A stretch of 64,000 nt of DNA from Powellomyces hirtus (GCA_025526995.1 JAHLKG010000003.1:1054001-1118000), one strand, 5' to 3'. Positions 17,283-28,554 are shown, counted from the stretch's first letter. Notes: generated by a model from the letters alone, not told the origin. Numbers and translations are program-made.

Positions 17283-20200
17283 ATGGCTGGCGACTCTGAC
17301 AGCCGAGTGTCCATTGAGAGGTTCACTGGGGAGAACTTTCACCTTTGGAAGTTGAAAATGAAGATGCTGTTGATTGAGAAGGGACTTTGGGATGCCATTG
17401 ACATCAAGGACGGCTCAGGAACTGCCAAGGCCACCAACACAGCATCAGACGACTGGATACGTCGAGATGAGAGAGCTCTGGCTCTGCTGATCATGTCTTT
17501 GAATGATGAGCAATTGATGCATGTTCATGAGGCTGAATCCGCCCTTGAAGCATGGGAAAAGCTGAGGGAGGTGCATGAGAAGAAGGGGGTTGCCAACAGA
17601 CACTTCCTGAGACGTCGGTTCCTCACTGTGACAATGGACCCAACTGATTCCATGACCATCCACATCAACAAGATCAAGAGGATGACCCAGGAACTTGCAG
17701 CCATCGGAGCTCCCGTTTCTGAGGAGGACCATGTGTTCTCCTTGCTCTCTTCCCTTCCAGAAGCCTTTGACACCCTTGTGATGACTCTGGAGTCGACCAG
17801 TGAGAAGCTGGACTTGGCTTTTGTGACATCCAGGCTGTTGCAGGAGGAAATGAGGCGTGCAGATGGAAAGAAGAACTCTGGAAAGGCAGCAAAAGCCTTC
17901 TTCACACAAGCTGACACCAAAGGGAATGCTCAGAAGACCAACAAGGCTGGGGGAAAGCCAGATTGGAAGAAGGAGGCAGTCTGTCACTACTGCAACAAGA
18001 AGGGCCACATCAAGAAGGAATGCCACAAGAGGGCAGCAGACGAGAAGAAGGGCCTAAACCAGGCCAACTCGACTCAACAGACGCCTGGAGGCTTTGCTTT
18101 CACCACCATTGGAACTCAGATGCCATCCCTGACATCCAACACTTGGATTTTGGACTCAGGAGCCTCTCAGCACATGACTGGCCGCAGAGAGCTGTTTGAG
18201 GACTATGAGAAGATGTCTCCTGTCGCCATTGAGATGGCAGACAATCACACATTGGAAGCTGTGGGGCATGGAACGCTTCACACATGGGTGATCAACACAG
18301 AGGGGAAGACAGTGCCCCTGCAAATCCAGAACTGCTGGCACGTCCCCAAGATGACCAAGAACCTCCTATCACTGGCTCGCCTTGCCAAAGCTGGAGCTTG
18401 TTTTGAAGTGGGACCACAAGCTGCTCGGATCATTGCAAAGGATGGGACGGCTTTCCTTGCCAAAGAGAACCAATTTGTCTACACATTCGAGACAACACAT
18501 GGGCAGGCAAATGCTGGGATTGCCCACAATGTTGGAAGGGACACAACAAGTCAGGACTTGTCCCTATGGCATCAGAGACTCGGCCATTTGAACGTTGCAG
18601 ACATTGGAAGGCTCACCAAGCTTGCCAAGGGCGTTCAAACTAGTGGGAGCTTGAGCATTTGTGACACTTGTGCACTCAGCAAAGCAAGCAGAGCGCCATT
18701 CCCCAAGGCACAGGCCTCCAGAGCATCAGAGAAGCTGGGATTGATCCACACAGATGTCTGGGGACCAGTTGAACCACCCACGATCACTGGATATCGCTAT
18801 TTTGTCACATTCATTGATGACAAGACAAGATATTTCCATGTTTGCCTTATGAAGACCAAGGGAGAAGTTGCTAGGCACTATCAGGAGCTGGAAGCAGCAC
18901 TTGTCCCCCTACATGGAAAGCAGATCAAAGCTGTCAGATCCGACCCAGGAGGCGAGTACATGAGCAACTTGCTAAGGGACCACTTCAAGGAGAAGGGCAC
19001 ACAGCATCAGAGGAGTTCAGTAAATACTCCACAGCAAAATGGTGTTGCTGAACGAGCCAACCGTACCCTTGTGGAGATGGGGAGATGTTTGTTGAAGCAG
19101 TCAGGCTTGGACAAGCGTTTCTGGGGAGAAGCAATCATGACAGCAGTCTATCTGAGGAACAGATCTCCCACTGTTGCATGCCCCAAGACGCCTTATGAGA
19201 TGTTCCATGGTATCCCACCATCTCTGGGACATTTGAGGACGTTTGGATGCATTGCCTATGCCTACATTCAACCCAACAAGCGCCAGAAGCTGGATGATGC
19301 TGCTGTCAAGTGCATCATGCTGGGGTATAGCTCCCACAGCAAGGAATACCGGCTTATGGACATACAGACTAAGAAGATCCTGTTCTCCAGAAGTGTCAAA
19401 TTCGATGAGAAGAGCTTCATTCCATCCCTCCAGTCTGCTCAGACGCCCCAAGTGCCTGCTGAGAGCCTGGAAGTGGGAATTGGGCCCGAAATGAAGCTGC
19501 AGGATGTCAGTGACGAGCTGCAGGATGTCAGTGACGAGCTGCAGGATGTCAGTAACGACTCTGAGGACACAGACATGTCAGAGGGAGAGGAGAACATGAG
19601 GGAACGGACCCCTGAGCCGTCCTCTGACTATGAGAGTGCTGCAGAGCCTTCTCCAACCCCCAAAAGACTCAGGAAGCCGCCAGGAGAGTGGTGGAAGGCT
19701 TCAAGCAACGCTGCAAACGTTGCTGCAGTTGCCTATGCTGTCTCCTTTGTCTCAAACGAGCCCACAAGCTACAAGGAGAGCCAGACCATGCCAGATGCTT
19801 CACAATGGCGTCAGGCTGCTCAGGAAGAGATGGATGCTCTTGCCAAGAATGGGACATGGCAACTTGTGGATCTGCCAACGGGCAGAAAAGCTATTGGATG
19901 CAAGTGGGTCTTCAAACGAAAGCTGAAGGACACAGGAGAGCTTGACAGATACAAGGCAAGACTTGTTGCCAAGGGATTCTCTCAGAGAGAGGGATTGGAC
20001 TATCAGGAGACGTTTGCTCCTGTTGCCAAGTTTGGTCCCATGAGACTGCTGTTCTCCATCATTGCCACAGATGACTTGGAGGCACATCAGATGGACGTGA
20101 AGACAGCATTCTTGCAAGGGGATCTGGACTATGTGATCTACATGCGCCAACCGGAGGGCTTTGAGGATTCCAAGCATCCAGGACGGGTCTGCAAGCTTGG

Positions 20201-21335
20201 GAGACCCCTCTACGGCCTCAAGCAATCAGCAAGGCGCTTCAACCACAAGATAGACCACAAACTGAAGTCTATGGGCTTTGTGCAGTCGACTGCAGAGCCT
20301 TGCATGTACTACAGGAGTCAGAATGGGACAACAGAGTACATTCTGATCTATGTGGACGACCTCATTGTGGCCTCATCAAGCAAGGAACAGCTGGGGGATG
20401 TCAAGAAGGAGCTGAGGCGAGCTTTTGAGATGACAGACCTTGGAGAGCTGAATTACTTCCTTGGGATTCACATCAGACGGAGCAGAAGCACCCGCACCAT
20501 CTGGTTGTCTCAGAAGAAGTATGTTGAAGAGGTCGTTTCGAAATTCAACATGGGAGATGCCAAGGTTCATGCCACGCCTATGGAACATGGACTGCACCTC
20601 AGAAACAACATGGCACCTCAGAATGAGACGGATGAGCTGGAGATGAGCTATGTGCCATACAGGAATGCAGTGGGCAGTTTGATCTATGCCATGCTAGGAA
20701 CACGCCCTGACATTGCTGCTGCAGTTGGAATTGTGTCCAAGTACCTTGCAAAGCCTGGAAAGGAGCATTGGAGTGCTGCCAAGCGGATCATCAGATACCT
20801 GAAGGGCACAAGCGAACTTGGAATCCTTCTGGGAGGCAAAGAGAATGTCTCTGAGCCTAGGAAGCTGGTTGGATACTCGGATTCCGACTATGCTGGATGT
20901 TTGGACACAAGGAGATCAACCACTGGATTCATCTTCATGTTCAACGGGCCTATCACCTGGCAATCCAAGCGGCAGACCACTGTAGCTCTTTCAAGCACGG
21001 AAGCAGAGTACATGGCACTAGCCCAGTGCACCAAGGAAGCTGTTTGGCTTCGTCTGCTTGCAGGGGAGCTCGGATTCAAGCAGGATGGACCCACAATGCT
21101 CTTTGAGGACAACCAGGGTGCCATTGCTCTTGCTAAGAACCCGACATTGCATGCCAGCACCAAACACATTGAAGTGAGGTACCACTTTATCAGAGAAGCA
21201 CTAGGACGCTTGGAGATTGCATTAGAGTATCTCTCGACTCAGGACATGGTTGCAGATATCTTGACAAAACCACTGGCTAGGGATCAGTTCTTGAAACTGA
21301 GGGACGCCTGTGGGATCACAAAACATGTTTCGTGA
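17283..21335 (+). CDS. CopA-1 gag-pol polyprotein, intact
   Basis: Open frame of 1,350 residues encoding a complete Ty1/copia polyprotein. It has a UBN2-type Gag (about 1-200), CCHC knuckle CHYCNKKGHIKKEC (234-247), protease LDSGASQHM (Asp 291), the pre-integrase segment LWHQRLGHLNVADIG with CDTC, and an integrase core with Asp 491, Asp 554 and Glu 590 (D,D35E spacing). A linker with three 7-residue repeats LQDVSDE follows, then RT with YVDD at 1023-1026 and RNase H ending in DILTKPL. No catalytic residue is lost. The ATG at 17283 (MAGDSDSR) is the first in frame; upstream is only a TTG. The stop is 7 bp before the 3' LTR. Relative to CopA-3 it has Glu for Lys after FSQR and DELEMSY for EELEMSS. 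Confidence 0.95.
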   Translation: MAGDSDSRVSIERFTGENFHLWKLKMKMLLIEKGLWDAIDIKDGSGTAKATNTASDDWIRRDERALALLIMSLNDEQLMHVHEAESALEAWEKLREVHEKKGVANRHFLRRRFLTVTMDPTDSMTIHINKIKRMTQELAAIGAPVSEEDHVFSLLSSLPEAFDTLVMTLESTSEKLDLAFVTSRLLQEEMRRADGKKNSGKAAKAFFTQADTKGNAQKTNKAGGKPDWKKEAVCHYCNKKGHIKKECHKRAADEKKGLNQANSTQQTPGGFAFTTIGTQMPSLTSNTWILDSGASQHMTGRRELFEDYEKMSPVAIEMADNHTLEAVGHGTLHTWVINTEGKTVPLQIQNCWHVPKMTKNLLSLARLAKAGACFEVGPQAARIIAKDGTAFLAKENQFVYTFETTHGQANAGIAHNVGRDTTSQDLSLWHQRLGHLNVADIGRLTKLAKGVQTSGSLSICDTCALSKASRAPFPKAQASRASEKLGLIHTDVWGPVEPPTITGYRYFVTFIDDKTRYFHVCLMKTKGEVARHYQELEAALVPLHGKQIKAVRSDPGGEYMSNLLRDHFKEKGTQHQRSSVNTPQQNGVAERANRTLVEMGRCLLKQSGLDKRFWGEAIMTAVYLRNRSPTVACPKTPYEMFHGIPPSLGHLRTFGCIAYAYIQPNKRQKLDDAAVKCIMLGYSSHSKEYRLMDIQTKKILFSRSVKFDEKSFIPSLQSAQTPQVPAESLEVGIGPEMKLQDVSDELQDVSDELQDVSNDSEDTDMSEGEENMRERTPEPSSDYESAAEPSPTPKRLRKPPGEWWKASSNAANVAAVAYAVSFVSNEPTSYKESQTMPDASQWRQAAQEEMDALAKNGTWQLVDLPTGRKAIGCKWVFKRKLKDTGELDRYKARLVAKGFSQREGLDYQETFAPVAKFGPMRLLFSIIATDDLEAHQMDVKTAFLQGDLDYVIYMRQPEGFEDSKHPGRVCKLGRPLYGLKQSARRFNHKIDHKLKSMGFVQSTAEPCMYYRSQNGTTEYILIYVDDLIVASSSKEQLGDVKKELRRAFEMTDLGELNYFLGIHIRRSRSTRTIWLSQKKYVEEVVSKFNMGDAKVHATPMEHGLHLRNNMAPQNETDELEMSYVPYRNAVGSLIYAMLGTRPDIAAAVGIVSKYLAKPGKEHWSAAKRIIRYLKGTSELGILLGGKENVSEPRKLVGYSDSDYAGCLDTRRSTTGFIFMFNGPITWQSKRQTTVALSSTEAEYMALAQCTKEAVWLRLLAGELGFKQDGPTMLFEDNQGAIALAKNPTLHASTKHIEVRYHFIREALGRLEIALEYLSTQDMVADILTKPLARDQFLKLRDACGITKHVS

Positions 21336-21342
21336 GTGGGAG

Positions 21343-21842
21343 TGTTGGAATCTACCTGTGGGCGCCTCTGGGAGGACTTAGAGCACACGGGACATGTGGG
21401 AGGACATCCACTTGTGTCTAGAATGGTCTGGAATGGTCCAGAATGGTCTAGAACGATCCAGAATAGCTGGAGAGGGCCTGGGAAGGCCTAGAACACGTCT
21501 GGAGCGCTGATAGAAGCGCCAAGAAAAGGCAAAAAGACACCCTGTGATTGGGAACAATACTAGGCCAGGCCAGGGCCGTCTTGGCCAAGCTAGGGCACAG
21601 TTAGATTGTCACTACACATGTACTATGATCCAAATTGTTATTAAAGGACGCCCTCTGGGCATCCCCAACCAATATAATAACAGTCCAACACACTCTACTT
21701 GTCTAGTACACTCTGCCAAACACTACAGGCGACCTTCCCTACCTTGGGAAGCACCTTCAGACCCTCTGCAAGTCTTGACAACAACCTAGCAACCTATCTG
21801 GTATGCTGAGTTCCTGTTTGTAGATGTCAAGACGTCTCAACA
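21343..21842 (+). repeat. CopA LTR (type beta) after the CopA-1 ORF
   Basis: This complete 500-bp LTR carries the beta markers ACGGGACA, GAAGCGCC, CTGTGATTG, TTATTAAAGG and CACTACAGG. It is followed by GTTTG (21843-21847), the reverse complement of the CAAAC duplication that flanks CopA-3. Its partner at 16504 is type alpha, so the pair is mismatched. Confidence 0.92.
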
Positions 21843-22440
21843 GTTTGAGACAAAGGAGACAGCATAGGCAACTGCAGCAACGTTTGCAGCGTTGCTTGAA
21901 GCCTTCCACCACTCTCCTGGCGGCTTCCTGAGTCTTTTGGGGGTTGGAGAAGGCTCTGCAGCACTCTCATAGTCAGAGGACGGCTCAGGGGTCCGTTCCC
22001 TCATGTTCTCCTCTCCCTCTGACATGTCTGTGTCCTCAGAGTCGTTACTGACATCCTGCAGCTCGTCACTGACATCCTGCAGCTCGTCACTGACATCCTG
22101 CAGCTTCATTTCGGGCCCAATTCCCACTTCCAGGCTCTCAGCAGGCACTTGGGGCGTCTGAGCAGACTGGAGGGATGGAATGAAGCTCTTCTCATCGAAT
22201 TTGACACTTCTGGAGAACAGGATCTTCTTAGTCTGTATGTCCATAAGCCGGTATTCCTTGCTGTGGGAGCTATACCCCAGCATGATGCACTTGACAGCAG
22301 CATCATCCAGCTTCTGGCGCTTGTTGGGTTGAATGTAGGCATAGGCAATGCATCCAAACGTCCTCAAATGTCCCAGAGATGGTGGGATACCATGGAACAT
22401 CTCATAAGGCGTCTTGGGGCATGCAACAGTGGGAGATCTG
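21843..22440 (-). pseudogene. CopA pol fragment, antisense, between two LTRs
   Basis: 598 bp of CopA pol read on the minus strand, from SPTVACPKTPYEMFHGIPPS in the integrase C-terminal part through the LQDVSDE repeats to AYAVSFVSN. It is bounded exactly by GTTTG and ATCTG, each touching a plus-strand LTR. These are the same two positions that bound the plus-strand copy at 28555-29152. It carries no complete domain. Confidence 0.9.
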
Positions 22441-23227
22441 TGTTGGAATCTACCTGTGGGCGCCTCTGGGAGGACTTAGAGCACACGGGACATGTGGGAG
22501 GACATCCACTTGTGTCTAGAATGGTCTGGAATGGTCCAGAATGGTCTAGAACGATCCAGAATAGCTGGAGAGGGCCTGGGAAGGCCTAGAACACGTCTGG
22601 AGCGCTGATAGAAGCGCCAAGAAAAGGCAAAAAGACACCCTGTGATTGGGAACAATACTAGGCCAGGCCAGGGCCGTCTTGGCCAAGCTAGGGCACAGTT
22701 AGATTGTCACTACACATGTACTATGATCCAAATTGTTATTAAAGGACGCCCTCTGGGCATCCCCAACCAATATAATAACAGTCCAACACACTCTACTTGT
22801 CTAGTACACTCTGCCAAACACTACAGGCGACCTTCCCTACCTTGGGAAGCACCTTCAGACCCTCTGCAAGTCTTGACAACAACCTAGCAACCTATCTGGT
22901 ATGCTGAGTTCCTGTTTGTAGATGTCAAGACGTCTCAACAGGTTATGAGCCCTGACACAGCTGTCTGAACATTACTGACTCCACCTCTATCCCTATCTGG
23001 GAAACACGTCACTGTGCCTATCACTGGTGCTGCTGAGGACTTGGAGAACTGTTTGAGCACTCGAGAAGCCTAGATAGCAGGCATAGGACACCTGCGTCTG
23101 ACCATCAAACGAGCTATTGTCTGGACTGGACTGGACTGGAGTGGATTTTCTGGAGCAGGTTCTGACCACTTGCGGTTGAACACCGGGACTATCCCATTTT
23201 GCCACACTCTTTGCACAAGATGGCTGG
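22441..23227 (+). repeat. CopA LTR (type beta), primer site and leader, truncated
   Basis: The LTR is 22441-22940, the primer site 22941-22954, and the leader runs to 23227, ending after ATGGCTGG, the first codons of gag. It is then joined to a reversed LTR lacking its first 12 bases. This is the centre-side breakpoint of the large inverted repeat. Confidence 0.9.
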
Positions 23228-23715
23228 TTGACATCTACAAACAGGAACTCAGCATACCAGATAGGTTGCTAGGTTGTTGTCAAGACTTGCAGAGGGTCTG
23301 AAGGTGCTTCCCAAGGTAGGGAAGGTCGCCTGTGGTGTTTGGCAGAGTGTACTAGACAAGTAGAGTGTGTTGGACTGTTATTATATTGGTTGGGGATGCC
23401 CAGAGGGCGTCCTTTTATAACAATTTGGATCATAGTACATGTGTAGTGACAATCTAACTGTGCCCTAGCTTGGCCAAGACGGCCCTGGCCTGGCCTAGTA
23501 TTGTTCCCAATCGCAGGGTGTCTTTTTGCCTTTTCTTGGCGTTTCTATCAGCGCTCCAGACGTGTTCTAGGCCTTCCCAGGCCCTCTCCAGCTATTCTGG
23601 ATCGTTCTAGACCATTCTGGACCATTCCAGACCATTCTAGACACAAGTGGATGTCCTCCCACATGTCCTGTGTGCTCTAAGTCCTCCCAGAGGCGCCCAC
23701 AGGTAGATTCCAACA
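23228..23715 (-). repeat. CopA-2 3' LTR (type alpha), 12 bp short
   Basis: Reversed LTR from TTGACATCTAC to GATTCCAACA, 488 of 500 bp. The missing 12 bases are the outer end, which integrase needs, so this end could not have integrated in its present form. Confidence 0.9.
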
Positions 23716-23722
23716 CTCCCAC

Positions 23723-26700
23723 TCACGAAACATGTTTTGTGATCCCACAGGCGTCCCTCAGTTTCAAGAACTGATCCCTAGCCAGTGGTTTTGTCAAGAT
23801 ATCTGCAACCATGTCCTGAGTCGAGAGATACTCTAATGCAATCTCCAAGCGTCCTAGTGCTTCTCTGATAAAGTGGTACCTCACTTCAATGTGTTTGGTG
23901 CTGGCATGCAATGTCGGGTTCTTAGCAAGAGCAATGGCACCCTGGTTGTCCTCAAAGAGCATTGTGGGTCCATCCTGCTTGAATCCGAGCTCCCCTGCAA
24001 GCAGACGAAGCCAAACAGCTTCCTTGGTGCACTGGGCTAGTGCCATGTACTCTGCTTCCGTGCTTGAAAGAGCTACAGTGGTCTGCCGCTTGGATTGCCA
24101 GGTGATAGGCCCGTTGAACATGAAGATGAATCCAGTGGTTGATCTCCTTGTGTCCAAACATCCAGCATAGTCGGAATCCGAGTATCCAACCAGCTTCCTA
24201 GGCTCAGAGACATTCTCTTTGCCTCCCAGAAGGATTCCAAGTTCGCTTGTGCCCTTCAGGTATCTGATGATCCGCTTGGCAGCACTCCAATGCTCCTTTC
24301 CAGGCTTTGCAAGGTACTTGGACACAATTCCAACTGCAGCAGCAATGTCAGGGCGTGTTCCTAGCATGGCATAGATCAAACTGCCCACTGCATTCCTGTA
24401 TGGCACATAGCTCATCTCCAGCTCATCCGTCTCATTCTGAGGTGCCATGTTGTTTCTGAGGTGCAGTCCATGTTCCATAGGCGTGGCATGAACCTTGGCA
24501 TCTCCCATGTTGAATTTCGAAACGACCTCTTCAACATACTTCTTCTGAGACAACCAGATGGTGCGGGTGCTTCTGCTCCGTCTGATGTGAATCCCAAGGA
24601 AGTAATTCAGCTCTCCAAGGTCTGTCATCTCAAAAGCTCGCCTCAGCTCCTTCTTGACATCCCCCAGCTGTTCCTTGCTTGATGAGGCCACAATGAGGTC
24701 GTCCACATAGATCAGAATGTACTCTGTTGTCCCATTCTGACTCCTGTAGTACATGCAAGGCTCTGCAGTCGACTGCACAAAGCCCATAGACTTCAGTTTG
24801 TGGTCTATCTTGTGGTTGAAGCGCCTTGCTGATTGCTTGAGGCCGTAGAGGGGTCTCCCAAGCTTGCAGACCCGTCCTGGATGCTTGGAATCCTCAAAGC
24901 CCTCCGGTTGGCGCATGTAGATCACATAGTCCAGATCCCCTTGCAAGAATGCTGTCTTCACGTCCATCTGATGTGCCTCCAAGTCATCTGTGGCAATGAT
25001 GGAGAACAGCAGTCTCATGGGACCAAACTTGGCAACAGGAGCAAACGTCTCCTGATAGTCCAATCCCTCTCTCTGAGAGAATCCCTTGGCAACAAGTCTT
25101 GCCTTGTATCTGTCAAGCTCTCCTGTGTCCTTCAGCTTTCGTTTGAAGACCCACTTGCATCCAATAGCTTTTCTGCCCGTTGGCAGATCCACAAGTTGCC
25201 ATGTCCCATTCTTGGCAAGAGCATCCATCTCTTCCTGAGCAGCCTGACGCCATTGTGAAGCATCTGGCATGGTCTGGCTCTCCTTGTAGCTTGTGAGCTC
25301 GTTTGAGACAAAGGAGACAGCATAGGCAACTGCAGCAACGTTTGCAGCGTTGCTTGAAGCCTTCCACCACTCTCCTGGCGGCTTCCTGAGTCTTTTGGGG
25401 GTTGGAGAAGGCTCTGCAGCACTCTCATAGTCAGAGGACGGCTCAGGGGTCCGTTCCCTCATGTTCTCCTCTCCCTCTGACATGTCTGTGTCCTCAGAGT
25501 CGTTACTGACATCCTGCAGCTCGTCACTGACATCCTGCAGCTCGTCACTGACATCCTGCAGCTTCATTTCGGGCCCAATTCCCACTTCCAGGCTCTCAGC
25601 AGGCACTTGGGGCGTCTGAGCAGACTGGAGGGATGGAATGAAGCTCTTCTCATCGAATTTGACACTTCTGGAGAACAGGATCTTCTTAGTCTGTATGTCC
25701 ATAAGCCGGTATTCCTTGCTGTGGGAGCTATACCCCAGCATGATGCACTTGACAGCAGCATCATCCAGCTTCTGGCGCTTGTTGGGTTGAATGTAGGCAT
25801 AGGCAATGCATCCAAACGTCCTCAAATGTCCCAGAGATGGTGGGATACCAAGGAACATCTCATAAGGCGTCTTGGGGCATGCAACAGTGGGAGATCTGTT
25901 CCTCAGATAGACTGCTGTCATGATTGCTTCTCCCCAGAAACGCTTGTCCAAGCCTGACTGCTTCAACAAACATCTCCCCATCTCCACAAGGGTACGGTTG
26001 GCTCGTTCAGCAACACCATTTTGCTGTGGAGTATTTACTGAACTCCTCTGATGCTGTGTGCCCTTCTCCTTGAAGTGGTCCCTTAGCAAGTTGCTCATGT
26101 ACTCGCCTCCTGGGTCGGATCTGACAGCTTTGATCTGCTTTCCATGTAGGGGGACAAGTGCTGCTTCCAGCTCCTGATAGTGCCTAGCAACTTCTCCCTT
26201 GGTCTTCATAAGGCAAACATGGAAATATCTTGTCTTGTCATCAATGAATGTGACAAAATAGCGATATCCAGTGATCGTGGGTGGTTCAACTGGTCCCCAG
26301 ACATCTGTGTGGATCAATCCCAGCTTCTCTGATGCTCTGGAGGCCTGTGCCTTGGGGAATGGCGCTCTGCTTGCTTTGCTGAGTGCACAAGTGTCACAAA
26401 TGCTCAAGCTCCCACTAGTTTGAACGCCCTTGGCAAGCTTGGTGAGCCTTCCAATGTCTGCAACGTTCAAATGGCCGAGTCTCTGATGCCATAGGGACAA
26501 GTCCTGACTTGTTGTGTCCCTTCCAACATTGTGGGCAATCCCAGCATTTGCCTGCCCATGTGTTGTCTCGAATGTGTAGACAAATTGGTTCTCTTTGGCA
26601 AGGAAAGCCATCCCATCCTTTGCAATGATCCGAGCAGCCTGTGGTCCCACTTCAAAACAAGCTCCAGCTTTGGCAAGGCGAGCCAGTGATAGGAGGTTCT

Positions 26701-27775
26701 TGGTCATCTTGGGGACGTGCCAGCAGTTCTGGATTTGCAGGGGCACTGTCTTCCCCTCTGTGTTGATCACCCATGTGTGAAGCGTTCCATGCCCCACAGC
26801 TTCCAATGTGTGATTGTCTGCCATCTCAATGGCGACAGGAGACATCTTCTCATAGTCCCCAAACAGCTCTCTGCGGCCAGTCATGTGCTGAGAGGCTCCT
26901 GAGTCCAAAATCCAAGTGTTGGATGTCAGGGATGGCATCTGAGTTCCAATGGTGGTGAAAGCAAAGCCTCCAGGCGTCTGTTGAGTTGAGTTGGCCTGGT
27001 TTAGGCCCTTCTTCTCGTCTGCTGCCCTCTTGTGGCATTCCTTCTTGATGTGGCCCTTCTTGTTGCAGTAGTGACAGACTGCCTCCTTCTTCCAATCTGG
27101 CTTTCCCCCAGCCTTGTTGGTCTTCTGAGCATTCCCTTTGGTGTCAGCTTGTGTGAAGAAGGCTTTTGCTGCCTTTCCAGAGTTCTTCTTTCCATCTGCA
27201 CGCCTCATTTCCTCCTGCAACAGCCTGGATGTCACAAAAGCCAAGTCCAGCTTCTCACTGGTCGACTCCAGAGTCATCACAAGGGTGTCAAAGGCTTCTG
27301 GAAGGGAAGAGAGCAAGGAGAACACATGGTCCTCCTCAGAAACGGGAGCTCCGATGGCTGCAAGTTCCTGGGTCATCCTCTTGATCTTGTTGATGTGGAT
27401 GGTCATGGAATCAGTTGGGTCCATTGTCACAGTGAGGAACCGACGTCTCAGGAAGTGTCTGTTGGCAACCCCCTTCTTCTCATGCACCTCCCTCAGCTTT
27501 TCCCATGCTTCAAGGGCGGATTCAGCCTCATGAACATGCATCAATTGCTCATCATTCAAAGACATGATCAGCAGAGCCAGAGCTCTCTCATCTCGACGTA
27601 TCCAGTCGTCTGATGCTGTGTTGGTGGCCTTGGCAGTTCCTGAGCCGTCCTTGATGTCAATGGCATCCCAAAGTCCCTTCTCAATCAACAGCATCTTCAT
27701 TTTCAACTTCCAAAGGTGAAAGTTCTCCCCAGTGAACCTCTCAATGGACACTCGGCTGTCAGAGTCGCCAGCCAT
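23723..27775 (-). CDS. CopA-2 gag-pol polyprotein, intact
   Basis: Uninterrupted 1,350-residue copia polyprotein with the same domain order and catalytic residues as the CopA-1 product. Private changes include FGDYEK for FEDYEK after the protease, KDGMAF for KDGTAF, MFLGIP for MFHGIP and NELTS for NEPTS before RT. None falls on a catalytic motif. Start ATG at 27775-27773. Its 5' LTR is type beta with TATTAAAG in place of the TATA box, so its expression may be weaker than that of alpha-driven copies. Confidence 0.94.
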   Translation of the reverse strand: MAGDSDSRVSIERFTGENFHLWKLKMKMLLIEKGLWDAIDIKDGSGTAKATNTASDDWIRRDERALALLIMSLNDEQLMHVHEAESALEAWEKLREVHEKKGVANRHFLRRRFLTVTMDPTDSMTIHINKIKRMTQELAAIGAPVSEEDHVFSLLSSLPEAFDTLVMTLESTSEKLDLAFVTSRLLQEEMRRADGKKNSGKAAKAFFTQADTKGNAQKTNKAGGKPDWKKEAVCHYCNKKGHIKKECHKRAADEKKGLNQANSTQQTPGGFAFTTIGTQMPSLTSNTWILDSGASQHMTGRRELFGDYEKMSPVAIEMADNHTLEAVGHGTLHTWVINTEGKTVPLQIQNCWHVPKMTKNLLSLARLAKAGACFEVGPQAARIIAKDGMAFLAKENQFVYTFETTHGQANAGIAHNVGRDTTSQDLSLWHQRLGHLNVADIGRLTKLAKGVQTSGSLSICDTCALSKASRAPFPKAQASRASEKLGLIHTDVWGPVEPPTITGYRYFVTFIDDKTRYFHVCLMKTKGEVARHYQELEAALVPLHGKQIKAVRSDPGGEYMSNLLRDHFKEKGTQHQRSSVNTPQQNGVAERANRTLVEMGRCLLKQSGLDKRFWGEAIMTAVYLRNRSPTVACPKTPYEMFLGIPPSLGHLRTFGCIAYAYIQPNKRQKLDDAAVKCIMLGYSSHSKEYRLMDIQTKKILFSRSVKFDEKSFIPSLQSAQTPQVPAESLEVGIGPEMKLQDVSDELQDVSDELQDVSNDSEDTDMSEGEENMRERTPEPSSDYESAAEPSPTPKRLRKPPGEWWKASSNAANVAAVAYAVSFVSNELTSYKESQTMPDASQWRQAAQEEMDALAKNGTWQLVDLPTGRKAIGCKWVFKRKLKDTGELDRYKARLVAKGFSQREGLDYQETFAPVAKFGPMRLLFSIIATDDLEAHQMDVKTAFLQGDLDYVIYMRQPEGFEDSKHPGRVCKLGRPLYGLKQSARRFNHKIDHKLKSMGFVQSTAEPCMYYRSQNGTTEYILIYVDDLIVASSSKEQLGDVKKELRRAFEMTDLGELNYFLGIHIRRSRSTRTIWLSQKKYVEEVVSKFNMGDAKVHATPMEHGLHLRNNMAPQNETDELEMSYVPYRNAVGSLIYAMLGTRPDIAAAVGIVSKYLAKPGKEHWSAAKRIIRYLKGTSELGILLGGKENVSEPRKLVGYSDSDYAGCLDTRRSTTGFIFMFNGPITWQSKRQTTVALSSTEAEYMALAQCTKEAVWLRLLAGELGFKQDGPTMLFEDNQGAIALAKNPTLHASTKHIEVRYHFIREALGRLEIALEYLSTQDMVADILTKPLARDQFLKLRDACGITKHVS

Positions 27776-28054
27776 CTTGTGCAAAGAGTGTGGCAAAATG
27801 GGATAGTCCCGGTGTTCAACCGCAAGTGGTCAGAACCTGCTCCAGAAAATCCACTCCAGTCCAGTCCAGTCCAGACAATAGCTCGTTTGATGGTCAGACG
27901 CAGGTGTCCTATGCCTGCTATCTAGGCTTCTCGAGTGCTCAAACAGTTCTCCAAGTCCTCAGCAGCACCAGTGATAGGCACAGTGACGTGTTTCCCAGAT
28001 AGGGATAGAGGTGGAGTCAGTAATGTTCAGACAGCTGTGTCAGGGCTCATAACC

Positions 28055-28554
28055 TGTTGAGACGTCTTGACATCTACAAACAGGAACTCAGCATACCAGA
28101 TAGGTTGCTAGGTTGTTGTCAAGACTTGCAGAGGGTCTGAAGGTGCTTCCCAAGGTAGGGAAGGTCGCCTGTAGTGTTTGGCAGAGTGTACTAGACAAGT
28201 AGAGTGTGTTGGACTGTTATTATATTGGTTGGGGATGCCCAGAGGGCGTCCTTTAATAACAATTTGGATCATAGTACATGTGTAGTGACAATCTAACTGT
28301 GCCCTAGCTTGGCCAAGACGGCCCTGGCCTGGCCTAGTATTGTTCCCAATCACAGGGTGTCTTTTTGCCTTTTCTTGGCGCTTCTATCAGCGCTCCAGAC
28401 GTGTTCTAGGCCTTCCCAGGCCCTCTCCAGCTATTCTGGATCGTTCTAGACCATTCTGGACCATTCCAGACCATTCTAGACACAAGTGGATGTCCTCCCA
28501 CATGTCCCGTGTGCTCTAAGTCCTCCCAGAGGCGCCCACAGGTAGATTCCAACA
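28055..28554 (-). repeat. CopA-2 5' LTR (type beta)
   Basis: 500-bp reversed LTR between primer site 28041-28054 and the CAGAT target at 28555. It is the mirror partner of 22441-22940. Confidence 0.92.

Larger units (their letters stand above)
23228..28554 (-). mobile_element. CopA-2, minus-strand CopA element
   Basis: 5' LTR 28055-28554 (beta), primer site 28054-28041, ORF 27775-23723, 3' LTR 23715-23228 (488 bp, alpha, lacking the terminal 12 bp). The right flank CAGAT (28555-28559) is the target sequence, but the left side has no matching copy because of the breakpoint at 23227/23228. The LTRs differ in type, so this is not an undisturbed insertion. Confidence 0.85.

Noticed and set aside
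17445..18026. Antisense frames of 193, 131 and 141 codons repeated in every CopA copy
   Set aside because: They lie opposite the gag-pol frame, show no motif, and recur only because the copies are nearly identical. They are shadows of the polyprotein.
19498..19560. Possible CRISPR-like or satellite repeat (21-bp unit three times)
   Set aside because: It is an in-frame LQDVSDE repeat inside the CopA linker and carries no spacers.
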